The notes under the pieces are model-generated. The model was not told the origin of the DNA. It saw only the letters and a program-made list of their open reading frames with translations, and ran no database searches. DNA of 64,000 nt, from contig CAIIXF020000002.1 of assembly GCA_903813345.2 (NCBI GenBank), forward strand, positions 13,784,150-13,848,149. Direction: 5' to 3'. Below, one piece after another: positions 1 to 11,882 of this stretch. A program made the position numbers and the translations under genes. The number at the start of each line of letters is the position of its first letter. Position 1 is the stretch's first letter. Source of the DNA: Owenia fusiformis. Its lineage: Eukaryota > Annelida > Polychaeta > Sabellida > Oweniidae.

Positions 1-974
1 TTTCCTTCATTCTCCAATATGCACCTATTCATGCACCTATACATATTTGAATAGAATACTACAGATTGAAGAAATCTACCATTTATGATTAGGTAAGAAA
101 GCAATTGCAGCAGTATGCCTATTTGCCGACGTATACACGTACCTTAAGGTTAATAATGATGTGCCGTAAATGCTCATCAGCGCATTAATGAACATTAGCA
201 TAGATTTTGATATTTTAAATGGTATGTCGTGTATTTACATAAATATGGTAAATGCAACTTTTTGTTGGATGCGTTCAGCCGATGATATAACTTACTTATT
301 TTCACAACAAATACGCCAGCACATTAGCCACGTTAATCTTAGTTAAATAGATCCCCATGCATTGATGCACAGTAATGCATTTATGTGTAAATGCCATTTT
401 GAATATCTTAATGCATTTACCTCGTTTATTGGTTAAAATATACAAGAAAGCATTTACAGGATTTGAACAGATTTATCCTTTTTGACCCAGTGTTATCATT
501 ATATAAAATAATTCTAGTGGATATTTTTCAAGTGGAATATAATGCGATGACTTCCGAATCGCGCAGCCGATATCTCATAAGTTTAGTGATTCTTCTACCT
601 AGCCTATACTTTATCACATTGGAGAAAATAAATACAAACATTTGAAAAAATACATTGCAACAATTCAATTTCTATGAAGAATATATTGAAACAACTTTTC
701 CAAATATATGATATGATATGGACATGAACATGCGGCAACAATGTTAAGCGGACAGAAATAGTTATAAAATATCAGTGAAATGTGTTCTATTTCTGCGATC
801 CGAGTATGACGTGATTATATAGCGACATTTCCCAGGCATCAATTTTAAGGCATCAATGACGTCATTGATACATAACAATGGCGGCATCCGCAGCGATCCA
901 GATATGGGTACTTTGAACTTGAATTATATGTTAGTTCAAACACGATATGTCCCATGAGTGAGCTGAAGTGATAG
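1..974. other. AT-rich non-coding sequence, probably TMEM131 intron
   Basis: No exon-like segment with splice sites, no recognisable transposon and no RNA gene was seen here. It lies upstream of the LTR element and, by inference, within the TMEM131 intron preceding the exon at 4597. No copy of the 3' LTR sequence of the neighbouring element is visible, so that element has no 5' LTR in the window. Confidence 0.5.
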
Positions 975-2870
975 ATGATGGTTATAAGTAGCCAGCGTGT
1001 AAATCAGAACATGAAACTTCGCATTCCCTTTAAAGAGCGCCTTTCAAAGGCTTGTGAAATAGCCAAAGAAAATTTGCTAAATAGCCAAGATAAAATGAAA
1101 ACTTGGTATGACAGAAAAGTCAAAGAAAGATCTTTCCAGCCAGGTGACAAAGTTCTTATATTGCTGCCACTTCAGACAAATCCATTACAGGCAAAATTCT
1201 ATGGTCCTTATGTAGTGGATTCTAAGGTCAATGACCTCAATTATATTGTCAAAACTCCAGATAGGCGCAAAGAAACACAACTGTGTCACATCAATATGAT
1301 GAAAATGTACTTTGAGCCAGACAAAGAGCCTGGCTCAGTTAAACCTGTAGTCACTTTGGCACCTGCCCTTGTAAAAGAAACTGATCTACAAGATTCAGAT
1401 GATATCACTTATACTGATTTAGACTATGAAGATATCAAAGGTTTGTCTAGGTTAAAGAACTCTGAAGTATTATCAAATCTAGAACATAAATTGCACCATG
1501 TGACAAATGATCAAAAACAACAAGTCACAGAATTAATTCATGAGTTCACTGATATCTTCTCTGATGTACCGACTAAGACATCTATAGCTTATCATGATGT
1601 TGAAGTCCAAGATGTAACCCCTATTAAGCAACATGCTTATAGAGTTAATCCATCAAAATCTGAAGATTTGAGAGCTGAGGTCAATTATATGTTAGAAAAT
1701 GACATAATTGAAAAGAGCAATAGCCCATGGAGTTCACCTGCTTTCATTGTTCCAAAATCAAACGGTGGACGTAGGCTAGTGGTTAATTATATCAAGGTGA
1801 ATCGAGTAACAAAGACCGATTCTTATCCAATACCACGAATTGACGACTGTATTGACAAAATTGGAACTGCTAAATATGTCAGTAAATTTGATCTCCTCAA
1901 AGGATTCCTAGGGGTTCCATTAACTGAAAGAGCAAAACAGGTATCTGCCTTTGTTACTCCTGATGGTTTGTACCAATTTAAGGTTATGCCATTTGGTATG
2001 AAAAATGCACCTGCCACATTTCAAAGAATGATGAACAGCTTATTAGCAGATCTCAAAAACACTGGTGTATACATCGATGATGTAATTGTCTATTCTGACA
2101 CTTTTGATGAACACATGTGTTTGCTGCGTAAGTTGTTTGAAAGAATTTCTCTGGCCAATTTAACAATCAATTTGGCTAAAAGTGAATTTTGTAAAGCCAC
2201 AGTTGAATATCTGGGCCATGTGGTAGGTCAGGGGCAGGTCAAACCAGTGAGTGCCAAAGTGGAATCAATTACACAACTCCCAGCTCCTACTAACAAGAAA
2301 GAATTAATGAGAAGTCTTGGAATGGCTGGCTTTTATAGGAAGTTTTGTCCAAATTTCTCTTCAATTGCTCTTCCATTGACCAATTTACTTGGGAAAAACA
2401 TCAAATATGTGTGGTCTGAGCAATGTCATACAGCCTTTGATAAAATCAAGGCCATACTAAGTGAAGAACCAGTGCTTGTTGCACCTGATTTTAGCAAGCC
2501 ATTCAAAATTCAAGTAGATGCTTCTGATGTAGGAATGGGGGCTGTCCTATTACAAGAAAGGGATGGTATTGATCATCCAGTGTGTTATTATTCGAAGAAA
2601 TTTGATAAGCATCAGAAAAACTACTCCACCATAGAAAAGGAATGTCTAGCATTACTTCTGTCATTACAACATTTTGAAGTATATGTTAGTGCACCAGTCC
2701 ATGCAGTTACTGTATTTACTGATCACAATCCGCTGACATTCCTTCATAGAATGAAGAACAAGAATCGTAGATTGTTGAGGTGGAGTCTGTTATTGTCAGA
2801 GTACAATCTTGACATAAGACACATCAAAGGCAAGGATAATTTAATTGCTGACACTCTTTCAAGAGTGTAA
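975..2870 (+). CDS. Partial Pol polyprotein: integrase C-terminal tail, reverse transcriptase, RNase H
   Basis: The 631-codon frame has no internal stop. Residues about 40-115 match the integrase tail: a basic helix with KTWYDRKVKER, then GDKVLILLP and the GPY/F-like core FYGPYVV. RT spans about 195-440, with SPWSSPAFIVPK, KFDLLKGF, MPFGMKNAPATFQ and the catalytic YIDD at residues 366-369. RNase H spans about 505-631, with QVDASDVGMGAVL, TIEKECLALL and VFTDHNPL carrying the expected acidic residues. Family knowledge: RT and RNase H copy the element RNA to DNA and the integrase inserts it. The first Met is not the true start, because upstream pol and gag are missing. The preserved frame suggests a fairly recent insertion or truncation. 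Confidence 0.88.
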   Translation: MMVISSQRVNQNMKLRIPFKERLSKACEIAKENLLNSQDKMKTWYDRKVKERSFQPGDKVLILLPLQTNPLQAKFYGPYVVDSKVNDLNYIVKTPDRRKETQLCHINMMKMYFEPDKEPGSVKPVVTLAPALVKETDLQDSDDITYTDLDYEDIKGLSRLKNSEVLSNLEHKLHHVTNDQKQQVTELIHEFTDIFSDVPTKTSIAYHDVEVQDVTPIKQHAYRVNPSKSEDLRAEVNYMLENDIIEKSNSPWSSPAFIVPKSNGGRRLVVNYIKVNRVTKTDSYPIPRIDDCIDKIGTAKYVSKFDLLKGFLGVPLTERAKQVSAFVTPDGLYQFKVMPFGMKNAPATFQRMMNSLLADLKNTGVYIDDVIVYSDTFDEHMCLLRKLFERISLANLTINLAKSEFCKATVEYLGHVVGQGQVKPVSAKVESITQLPAPTNKKELMRSLGMAGFYRKFCPNFSSIALPLTNLLGKNIKYVWSEQCHTAFDKIKAILSEEPVLVAPDFSKPFKIQVDASDVGMGAVLLQERDGIDHPVCYYSKKFDKHQKNYSTIEKECLALLLSLQHFEVYVSAPVHAVTVFTDHNPLTFLHRMKNKNRRLLRWSLLLSEYNLDIRHIKGKDNLIADTLSRV

Positions 2871-3143
2871 TACCTCTATTTTTAAGAGGCTATTTGGCTT
2901 ATACTGAATATACTTGAGGCTTTATGTTGATATAATAAAAAAGATTGTACTTCGAATGTGATTTGATAATATTATTGTAATATGTTTTTGGGTTTACTCA
3001 ATCTGTAACAATATAAATATTATTGTATTTGACAATTGTAAACAAATGTTATGTAAGTCTCAACCTCATCATTAAAAATTGTAACCCTCGCTACACCAGA
3101 TATTATTGTAAAAGTTTTTCATTGTATTCAAAACTTTTCTTTT

Positions 3144-3154
3144 AAGGAGGGAGG
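3144..3154 (+). other. Polypurine tract of the LTR element
   Basis: The 11-base purine run AAGGAGGGAGG lies directly against the TGTTAC start of the LTR. This is the expected position for the plus-strand DNA primer of an LTR retrotransposon. Confidence 0.8.
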
Positions 3155-3966
3155 TGTTACAGTATTATATTCTATTATATTCACATTAAGTTTAGTTTAT
3201 CAATATGCATATACTGTAACTGATCTTCATTAGAGATCTTAGGTCAAGTCAAGGTCACAATGACATTATATCTTGTAAACATAACTGAACTGAATGACTC
3301 ATTAACTCTTGGCCTTCCAGAAAGTACTGGAACTGTAATCATTTAATCAAGATTGAATCATGTGACTTAAGATGTCCAATCAGTGTTATTTTCTAGAAAT
3401 CGTAACTTCTTGAAACATCTGGACTATGCCTTTGCACTATATAATGAGAGAGCTGATTTGGGCTGTCAGCAGAATTTCAAAGTTGATCAAAAGGACATCT
3501 TCTTAGCAGAAAATTACAGACACCTACTTTGGGAACATTTATAACAGTGCAAACATACAACCTGAGGACTTTTATATGGACATATATTGCAACAAACACT
3601 ATATACGGAATATCATATACATTCGTGGATTATCATAAACATTTGTGGATTATCATCAAACATTTGTGGATTATCATCAAACATTATTGGATACGAACAT
3701 TATAGGATTACAACAAACATTATTGGAATATTACAAACATTGGAGAACTATTAACGATTATTGAAACATTTCGTGATCTGGAACATTCTCAAGGATCGTC
3801 AACGACATTTATCGACATCAAGAATAAGCCGTATCATTGATTGGACATCACATAAGTATTAAATCTCCTTTATATTATTGTTATATTATTTAGTTTTCAA
3901 AATATAAATATATTGTTATCATATTTTAATTGCTGTTTTTACCTTCTGTTATTTTCGTACGTAACA
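3155..3966 (+). repeat. 3' LTR (812 bp)
   Basis: The segment begins TGTTAC after the purine tract and ends GTAACA, giving the short terminal inverted repeat usual for LTRs. A TATATAA box at about 3438-3444 could be the LTR promoter. At 3620-3720 there are four imperfect direct repeats built on GTGGATTATCAT. The 3' boundary rests on the GTAACA inverted repeat. No second LTR is in the window to confirm it. Confidence 0.72.
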
Positions 3967-4429
3967 ATAGATCTTCATTTTCCATGTAAAAGTCGTAAGA
4001 AAACGAGAAATATTAGAAAGAAAGAGGAAACGTCAAACTAAAGTTCATGACCTTGACCGTCATGTTGACATGCGCAAAAAAGCTGCGCGAAAGACTACTT
4101 GGTTAAATACGGAAACGACTCTAAATTTGAACATTTCTTTCATTCATTTCAGCCTATTTTGAGATAATATTAGTTTTTAATTGTGTGAAAAGGACCCACT
4201 AATACATATTTATCGGGAGGATGCATCGAATTACAACATGTGTCATTTTTTATCACGTTTTAGTGTGAGTACTCTATTATCGCTCACTTCATTTCTCAGA
4301 AGTTGGATCTTTTTTCTTACCTGTATCTGTCTGTCTGGAACTAGCGAAATTAGCTAATTGGAGGAAATGACAAGTAGTGTTCTGGGAAAACAGGTAGCGA
4401 ATCGCTACCTTCGCAACGCTAATTTCGAG
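3967..4429. other. Intron sequence, nothing recognised
   Basis: No exon or repeat was assigned. CTGTCTGTCTG at about 4327-4337 hints at a decayed microsatellite. Confidence 0.4.
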
Positions 4430-4579
4430 GCCTGGGAATTCAAATCTGACTTTAGTTTTGACCTTTGGTTGACCTTGGAAGAAACCAGGTAACCAACTTC
4501 ATAACTTACTTAGTAATATACCTAGTTACTAACTTAGTAACTTAGTCAATAACTACTTGCTTGCAATCTTGATCTCTAG
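4430..4579 (+). repeat. 3'-end fragment of family H repeat
   Basis: A TTCAAATCTGACTTTAG-type body, a TAACTTAGTAAC-rich stretch and the end GCTTGCAATCTTGATCTCTAG match the 3' end of the large family H element at about 24420-24821. The CTAG end lies 17 bp before the next exon. Confidence 0.65.
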
Positions 4580-4596
4580 TGATTTATGATTTTTAG

Positions 4597-4753
4597 GAAA
4601 TTCCACCATATGAAACTCGTCCTGTGATGAGAGCAGCATTTGTAGGACGTACAGAAAATAATCATACCAGTTTTATAAGAATAAAAACAAACACCCGCAA
4701 GAAAGATTTGGAAGAAACTCTTGTTATTCCCATGGAGTTAGAATCCTCATCAG
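4597..4753 (+). CDS. TMEM131: TMEM131 exon (IPPYET region)
   Basis: The exon is 157 bp between TTTTTAG and GTAATC, entering in phase 0 and leaving in phase 1. It reads EIPPYETRPVMRAAF, then NNHTSFIRIKTN, then a short acidic link, closely matching the TMEM131 segment that ends its second ASH/PapD-like unit. NHT is a potential N-glycosylation site, which fits a luminal location. Immediately upstream is the end of a transposon, so the acceptor context is partly repeat-derived. The preceding exon is not in the window. Confidence 0.9.
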
Positions 4754-4800
4754 GTAATCAACTAATATAAACAACAGATATTCTCCCTGCAGCACATTTT

Positions 4801-5990
<1,190 letters not shown>

Positions 5991-6152
5991 TCTTTTTTAC
6001 TTTAAAGTTCTTTGCAAAATCAGGTCTCTCTAAAATATCAATTTTTGAAAAAAGCATCAATTTATTTCTCAGACTCGAGTAAAAAAGACTTCAATTCTTC
6101 TCAAGTATCAATGATATTCTGAAAAACAATGTATTTATTTCCTCACTTGCAG

Positions 6153-6271
6153 CACCAGGTATCTATTCACCTTATCACATGATAGATTTTGGAATTGTCC
6201 GCAGCTTGGATGAATCAAAAACCCTATCAGTCTATATCATCAATGGAACTCCTAAAGAACTGAACCTATGG
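6153..6271 (+). CDS. TMEM131: TMEM131 exon (APGIYS / DFG region)
   Basis: The exon is 119 bp between TTGCAG and GTAAGT, entering in phase 1 and leaving in phase 0. With the split codon it begins APGIYSPYHMIDFGIV, matching the family's APGIYS...LDFG start of an ASH/PapD-like domain, and ends NGTPKELNLW. NGT is a possible glycosylation site. Its phase-0 donor is compatible with either the 11932 acceptor or the candidate exon at 6963. Confidence 0.9.
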
Positions 6272-6685
6272 GTAAGTGCAAGCTCTTACTTCTCATTCCA
6301 CAAATTAATAGACCAATATGCCATTGGAGAACACATGACATAAATATATCCCGGAACAGAATTCATTGGTCTGTCAATGGGTCATTCATATAGGCAAAAT
6401 GGTAAAACAAGATTGTTAAAATTTTAATATCAGTTATATTTTAAAGATTGACTTGATATCATGAATATGTATGCGCAAGTGCCAAAGTGAAAGGACCAAA
6501 AATTGTTTGTGAAAGATGCTTAGGTATTCACCAAAAATTGAATGATTTTGTTTTATTATGCATTGTAAACATTCCTCACTCTCTCATTGGGTCACCCTTA
6601 AAAAGTAATAGATATGACTATATGTTGTATAAAAAGAGATTTTAAAAAAAAATTGTGTCTGAGAGATAAATAAAAAAGAAAAAAA

Positions 6686-6784
6686 ACCTTAGTTTCGACC
6701 GGGAATCGAACCACCGACAGCTGGATTCAAACTATCAAAATCTATAGCGAGTCCAGTGCCTTACTCCATTAGGCCACAATGGCA
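6686..6784 (-). pseudogene. tRNA-derived sequence with intron-like loop (tRNA pseudogene or SINE head)
   Basis: Read on the minus strand, an A-box-like GTGGCCTAATGGAGTAAGGC is followed by a perfectly paired anticodon stem CTGGA...TCCAG. The loop is 26 nt, long enough to contain a tRNA-type intron. A B-box GGTTCGATTCC comes next. Only two of five T-stem pairs form, and the acceptor halves (GCCATTG and TCGAAAC) do not pair. It therefore looks tRNA-derived but probably non-functional. D-arm wording resembles tRNA-Arg, but the apparent anticodon does not fit Arg. Confidence 0.5.
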
Positions 6785-6962
6785 AGATGAAATAACATTG
6801 TAATTCTAAAGCTATGTTATGAATTTTAGAAGACAGTCGAATCCCTGCATGAGATTAATAAAATAAATAGACAATAATCATTTTAATAATATTTAAATAT
6901 CTATTTCCGTAAATTTTTAAGTCAGAACCAGGATTAATAATGTAAATTCAGTTTTCATTTAG

Positions 6963-7057
6963 ATAGGCTCCGAAAAAATATTTCTTGCATCCAAATTTCA
7001 AAATGATATATCCATGGATCAGTTATTTTTGGCACCTGAACCCATCCTAATAGAAAG
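6963..7057 (+). CDS. TMEM131: Candidate alternative TMEM131 exon
   Basis: The 95-bp open segment starts after TTTCATTTAG and ends at AAAG|GTAAGA; it enters in phase 0 and leaves in phase 2. Its donor fits in phase only with the upstream acceptor at 11882/11883, where 49 extra bases join the next exon. Together 95 + 49 = 144 nt add exactly 48 stop-free codons (IGSEKIFLASKFQND..., ending LNSFQ). No clear counterpart exists in the conserved TMEM131 alignment, so it is either a lineage-specific cassette or a chance open segment. Confidence 0.4.
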
Positions 7058-7719
7058 GTAAGATTATTTTCTTGAAATCATATCGCTTAAATTGTCGAAA
7101 TTCGGCCTAGAATCGTCAGAGAGTTACTTTAAGTACAAATTGACTAATTTGCTGATAAATTAGTGCCATGTTTTGAATTACATTTAACCTCATTTTCATG
7201 TTACTACCAAACATTCAATCCTCTATAAAAGTTAAATAGTATTATATGGATATAAAGCAGTCAGATGCAAGAAGCTTTTAGATTTTGACTCAGTATTGCG
7301 GTCAATTTCCAAAATGTCACCTACTCAGAAGGATTGGAGTGGATGTTTTATCATCAATTTTCATGCGTATATATTTAATAGGATTTATTTGTACTGATGC
7401 CCTTTTAGGGCCAAAATCCAACATATAATTTATGTCAATATATGTCAATTAACCCATGGAAACACATTCAGCAGATCGATAAATGCATGAGGAAAAAATG
7501 ATATATGATGAGGTATGATTTTATGTTATCTATTTGGAGCAAGTCCAGTTGAAGAGGAAAATCATGAAACACCCTGTATCCCCCATATATTTATCTTACA
7601 CAAATCCCCAAGGATTTTGTCATTTTCAGGAGAATTTTGTACATGCACTGTGCATTTATAAGAGAGAATACGGTATATTTATTATCTATTTATCTGACCG
7701 AAGTTTGAGGGGGTTAAAT

Positions 7720-8333
7720 ACCGGTAAACAGATTTGAGTCAAATTTTATAGGTTTATGCCTGAAAGTAGTAGAACCTCTGCTTGAGAAGGAATTTTCAAT
7801 ATGGTCACTCAATTCAAAATGGCCGCCATTTTTTCATAATAATTGTTATCTTTGATAACTCAAATTCTATGAATCTTCTAAGAATTCTTCAAATCAGTTT
7901 CGTATTTTTTGTAAAAAATGTTATCTTTGATAAATAAAATACCAGTACCAGATATGGCTCAAATTTTTTATGCTTGTGCCTAGGGACACAGCAGCTCTGT
8001 TCAAGAATTTTTTTTAAAGATGGCGACTGACTTTAAAATGGCTGCCATTTTTCATAAAGAATCTGTAATCTTCGATAACTCACTTACCAGTGAACAGATT
8101 TGGTTCAAATTTTTATATGCTGATGCCTAGAACACAGTAGCTCTGTTGACAAAACTATTTTCAAGATGGTGGCTGAATTTCATAAAAAATTGAATCTTTG
8201 ATAATTCGAATACCATAATGCTTCAAATTTTATATGTTGATGCCTAGGGACAAACTAGCTCTTATATCCTTATATCAAAACATGTTTTGTTCAATGGGAT
8301 TTGCTACTCTGTCAAGTTGCGGTTTTTTATTTG
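7720..8333 (+). repeat. Family G copy, decayed, 5' end missing
   Basis: The body repeats the theme 'TTCAAGATGGC...CTGAATTTCAAAATGGC...CGATAACTCAAAT' several times. It ends TCAATGGGATTTGCTACTC...AAGTTGC, the family G 3' terminus with a degenerate terminal hairpin. Confidence 0.6.
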
Positions 8334-8770
8334 TATAACCAAGTTTTATATGAAAATTGGTCCACTAGAACTGGATAATTCAGGTTTAAGGGAACTATAT
8401 GTGCCATGTTATCTGACCCGAATTAGCCACCTAGTGGTGAAACTGGTAGCTAGCTGCTGGCATCTGGGTTATTTGCTGAATAAACCTTTAACTAAGATGA
8501 AGACTTATTGATGTCATAGTAGAGCAGTGTTTCTTAGAGCCTACCGGTATATTCAAGTTTTGTCAACTTTATTTTGTAGCATTTACAATCTGGAAGTTTG
8601 GATCTTGAAAAGATTAAAGCCACTTGACTCAATATTTCACAAATACATTTCTTCAAAGTATCTCAATAAAATTGTTAAAAGTACAAAATGGCCAATATAT
8701 TTTAGAATTTTGGTATTTATCACAAGATATAAATTGAATTCTCAAGGAACAAGCTCCCTTGATTAATTTG
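8334..8770. other. Intron sequence with two open frames of no recognised origin
   Basis: Two small open frames (8287-8511 and 8527-8766) show no known domain, splice context or homology that I recognise. They are not called as genes. Confidence 0.4.
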
Positions 8771-8774
8771 AGAC

Positions 8775-9250
8775 CAGCAGATTTAAAATCCTTCCATGGT
8801 TGACTAGCAGGGGCATATTTCATTGACTTGTGTGAAATCTGACTTGTGCAAACATGTCAGTGGTTGAAAAGAACAAAGAACAAAGACAAAGAGGAAGCAT
8901 TCCTTCAACATTAAATTTTATTCACAGTTAAAGATTAACATTTTTCTGATTCATTCTGTAATTTTCCTCTTGTCTTTTGGAACATGGCAGCCGTGCCTAT
9001 CCATGCAACTGCAATTTCTCACGAGTTCTGTCACAGCCCTTCACCTGTGAGGAGGAGTGCCATCCTGTTGTCGGTCCACTCATGCCAAAAATGAAAATTC
9101 TGCTGGCATTGGAATCTTGGAATGTTGCCAAGGAAAGGCATGACATGTTCAACCACTGAGAAGTTTGTGCAAGTCAGACTTCACATGATTTAATAAAATC
9201 TGTTCTGTGCAGGTAACCATGGAAAGGATTTTTAATCTGCTGTTGTCAAA
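8775..9250. mobile_element. Inverted-repeat (MITE-like) element with ~100-bp arms
   Basis: The left arm begins CAGCAGATTTAAAATCC and runs through CCATGG and a CAAGTCA/CACTTGT-type stretch to about 8860. The right arm (about 9135-9250) is its imperfect reverse complement and ends GATTTTTAATCTGCTG. No transposase is visible. Confidence 0.65.
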
Positions 9251-9358
9251 ATAATTGATTGATTAATTATCAGGTAATCAACAGTGGTAGGGATGTCACA
9301 GCTTGTCATCAATTGGCTTCCTTACTATTTAATCTTAGATCTTTAGAATTATATATAC

Positions 9359-9493
9359 CAAATATTCCATTCTATTTTCGGTGAATACATGTTCATCTTT
9401 CACTCAGTATATTTCCTACAGCCCGTAGGGCAAGGGAAATATACCTGAGGGAAAGATGAACATGTATTCACCGAAAATAGAATGGAATATTTG
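9359..9493. repeat. Long near-perfect hairpin K1 (about 60-bp arms)
   Basis: The arm CAAATATTCCATTCTATTTT...GGAAATATA pairs with its reverse complement around a GCCCGTAGGGC tip. It is followed by TTTATTATATCATTTGAATG, a motif shared with the K2 hairpin at 12997. Confidence 0.85.
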
Positions 9494-10122
9494 ATTTATT
9501 ATATCATTTGAATGTTCTACAAATTCGGTGTATTTCTTTAAATCATTTAATACATAGATACAATACATGTGCTCATCAGAATAACCACTCTAACTACAGC
9601 CACTCTTAGTCCGAAGCAAGATATTGCCATATTTCACCCTCAAAAGTCACACGTGCAAGTTGACTTGTTACTTCACTGGTTTTTTAACATCAAAAACATG
9701 GCAACCATTGCTATGAGTACCCATGCTCATACTACAAATATAAGCTGTGACGTCATACAAGCTGTGACGTCATTACAGTGAAGTTTTATTGCCATGCGTA
9801 TCCAAGTATTTTTACAATATTGTTTTGACGTCATAACAAAAAGATAACATCCGGGACTTTGTACCGTGGTATATACTCCGTGGTATATACAGTTGAAAAC
9901 GAGGCTGCGGCTGGAGACTGCGGGAAACAATGAAATACTTATCCAATGATAAAGCGAGAAACATTTCAATGATATGATAAATTGGAATAATCCATTCTGA
10001 AAACCAATTGGATGTTCAGTATAACCAATTTTCAATGATCCTTGTGAATAGGTGAATTTTCAAATTTTGTCCTTCACCTCTTGAATCCCAGGTTCTAAAA
10101 TAGGTTAAAACCAGATCATTTT
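9494..10122. other. K1-associated repeat and intron
   Basis: Up to about 9990 this appears to belong with hairpin K1: CATTTCAATGATATGATAAA near 9962-9981 mirrors TTTATTATATCATTTGAATG just after the hairpin. A TGTGACGTCAT pair (9747 and 9769) is CRE-like but unproven. 9990-10122 has nothing recognisable. Confidence 0.4.
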
Positions 10123-11256
10123 TATGTCACCACCAAAAGTGGTGACATATTGTTATGGTCTCCGTTTTTTTGCGACGGCGGTTGGTGGTTGGCGTCCGGC
10201 CGTTGGAGGTTGGCGTCTGTAACAATTTCTTACAACTTCCTATAACTTAACAAATACTGTTTAGACTGACTTCAATTTTTTTCAAAATCATCTACATGTT
10301 CTCAGAAGTTCAAATCTGACTTTAGATTTGACATTTGACCTTCAATGACCTTCTCAAGGTCAAAAAGGTCTTTTTTCAACTCTCTTCACATTGACTAAAT
10401 TTTTTTCAAAATCATCTACATGTTCTCAGAAATTCAAATCTGACTTTAGATTTGACTTTAGATTTGACATTTGACCTTCAAATCTGACTTTAGATTTGAC
10501 ATTTGACCTTCAATGACCTTCTCAAGGTCAAAAAAGGTCAAAAAGGTCTGTTTTCAACTTGCTTCAAATTGACTAAAAAATTTTTTCAAAATTATCTACG
10601 TGTTCTCAGAAATTCAAATCTGACTTAAGATTTGACATTTGACCTTCAATGACCTTCTCAATGTCAAAAAAGGTAAAAAAGGTCTGTTTTCAACTTGCTT
10701 CAAATTGACTAAATTTTTTTTTCAAAATCATCTACATGTTCTCAGAAATTCAAATATGACTTTAGATTTGACATTTGACCTTCAATGACCTTCTCAAGGT
10801 CAAAAAAGGTCTTTTTTCAACTTGCTTCAAATTGACTAATTTTTTTTTTCAAAATCATCTACATGTTCTCAGAAATTCAAATCTGACTTTGATTTGACAT
10901 TTGATCTTTAATGACCTTCTCAAGGTCAAAAAAGGTCAAAAAGGTCTGTTTTCAACTTGCTTCAAATTGACCAATTTTTTTTTTCAAAATCATCTACATC
11001 TTTTCAGAAGTTCAAATTTGACTTTACAAGTTCTCAGAAGTTCAAATTTGACTTTAGATTTGACCTTTGACCTTCAATGACCTTCTCAAGGTCAAAAAGG
11101 TCTTTTTTCAACTTGCTTCAAATTGACTAATTTTTTTTTTCAAAATCATCTACATGTTCTCAGAAGTTCTTCTTAAGGTCAAAAGGTATTTTCCAACTTA
11201 CTTAAAATTGTCCAAATTGTTTTAGGTGGTGACATTTTGTCATGTTAATGCCTTGT
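10123..11256 (+). mobile_element. Family A Helentron-like element A1
   Basis: The 5' hairpin starts ATGTCACCACC and its second arm is GTGGTGACAT (10124-10148). The body is a tandem array of roughly 130-170-bp units built on TTTGACCTTCAATGACC and CATCTACATGTTCTCAG. The 3' end is GGTGGTGACAT, then a TGACA-TTT-TGTCA hairpin, then TGTTAATGCCTTG. Three other copies with one or both ends and one short derivative occur in this window, which fixes the boundaries. Confidence 0.75.
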
Positions 11257-11651
11257 TAATTTTTCCCAACTTTTGACATTTTACTACATACATATACAAC
11301 AGACGATGTTCTATTCAGTAAAATTAGACGGTAGATATCATTTCTAGACATTTTAAAATTTTTTTTGTGTAAATTGGATAAAAATTGTTCAAATAAGAGC
11401 AATTTTGGTGAAATATTTTGTGACAGATTATCTCGTCACTCTGGGTTCCAAGGTCATTTCTGAGGTGACGAGAAATCTCGTCACTCTGGGTAGTCAAGAA
11501 GTTAAACAGTGTTCCTTCCCAGTAATCATAGTGTAAAATTAAAAAGTTCACTTGAAATTGGAATTTCTATTACTATTATATGACAGGGATCACTGCAGAC
11601 CCATCCATGATGTCGAATGCTATGGAATCAACAGACAGTGATATAATAAAC

Positions 11652-11784
11652 CACATATTTCACTCTACTTTCAGGGAATACCTGTGACACTTTCGCAAGA
11701 TTATATTCTACTAGCCCTCTTGGCTTCGTGGAATATCACTTGTGAAAGATGCACAGGTATTCACCTCAGTAGAGTGAAACATTT
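11652..11784. repeat. Degenerate long hairpin K3
   Basis: Outer arms CACATATTTCACTCTAC and GTAGAGTGAAACATTTG pair, as do internal AATACCTGTG and CACAGGTATT. The middle has diverged. It is preceded by AGTGATATAATAAA, as in the K family. Confidence 0.6.
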
Positions 11785-11882
11785 GTTCAATATTTCCTTG
11801 TCACATGTACAGGCTCACATGTAGGACATTGACCAATCAGAGTGAGGAATAAGAGAGTTATATATTTATTTCTTAATTTCAG

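Larger units (their letters stand above)
975..3966 (+). mobile_element. 5'-truncated Ty3/gypsy-type LTR retrotransposon with integrase tail upstream of RT (Gmr1-like)
   Basis: A 631-codon ORF with integrase C-terminus, reverse transcriptase and RNase H is followed by a 284-bp untranslated stretch, a purine tract and one LTR. The RT/RNase H are Ty3/gypsy type. No integrase follows RNase H: the ORF stops just after the usual RNase H ending (DTLSRV). Integrase-tail sequence sits upstream of RT in the same frame. INT-RT-RH is the copia-like order described for the Gmr1 group of gypsy elements. Gag, protease, the integrase core and the 5' LTR are absent, and the left edge is not sharply defined (about 975-1010). 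It lies in the TMEM131 intron in sense orientation. Confidence 0.85.

Noticed and set aside
8977-9159. 60-codon Cys-rich frame (CNCNFSRV...CEEECHP)
   Set aside because: Lies in the loop of an inverted-repeat element; no homologue recognised and no signal peptide or splice sites.
9740-9790. CRE-like TGACGTCA sites as a promoter
   Set aside because: No transcription start or first exon nearby; they lie in repeat-derived intron.
9569-10035. Two overlapping open frames of 70 and 102 codons around 9.6-10.0 kb
   Set aside because: No domain or splice context, and they lie in a K1-associated repeat.
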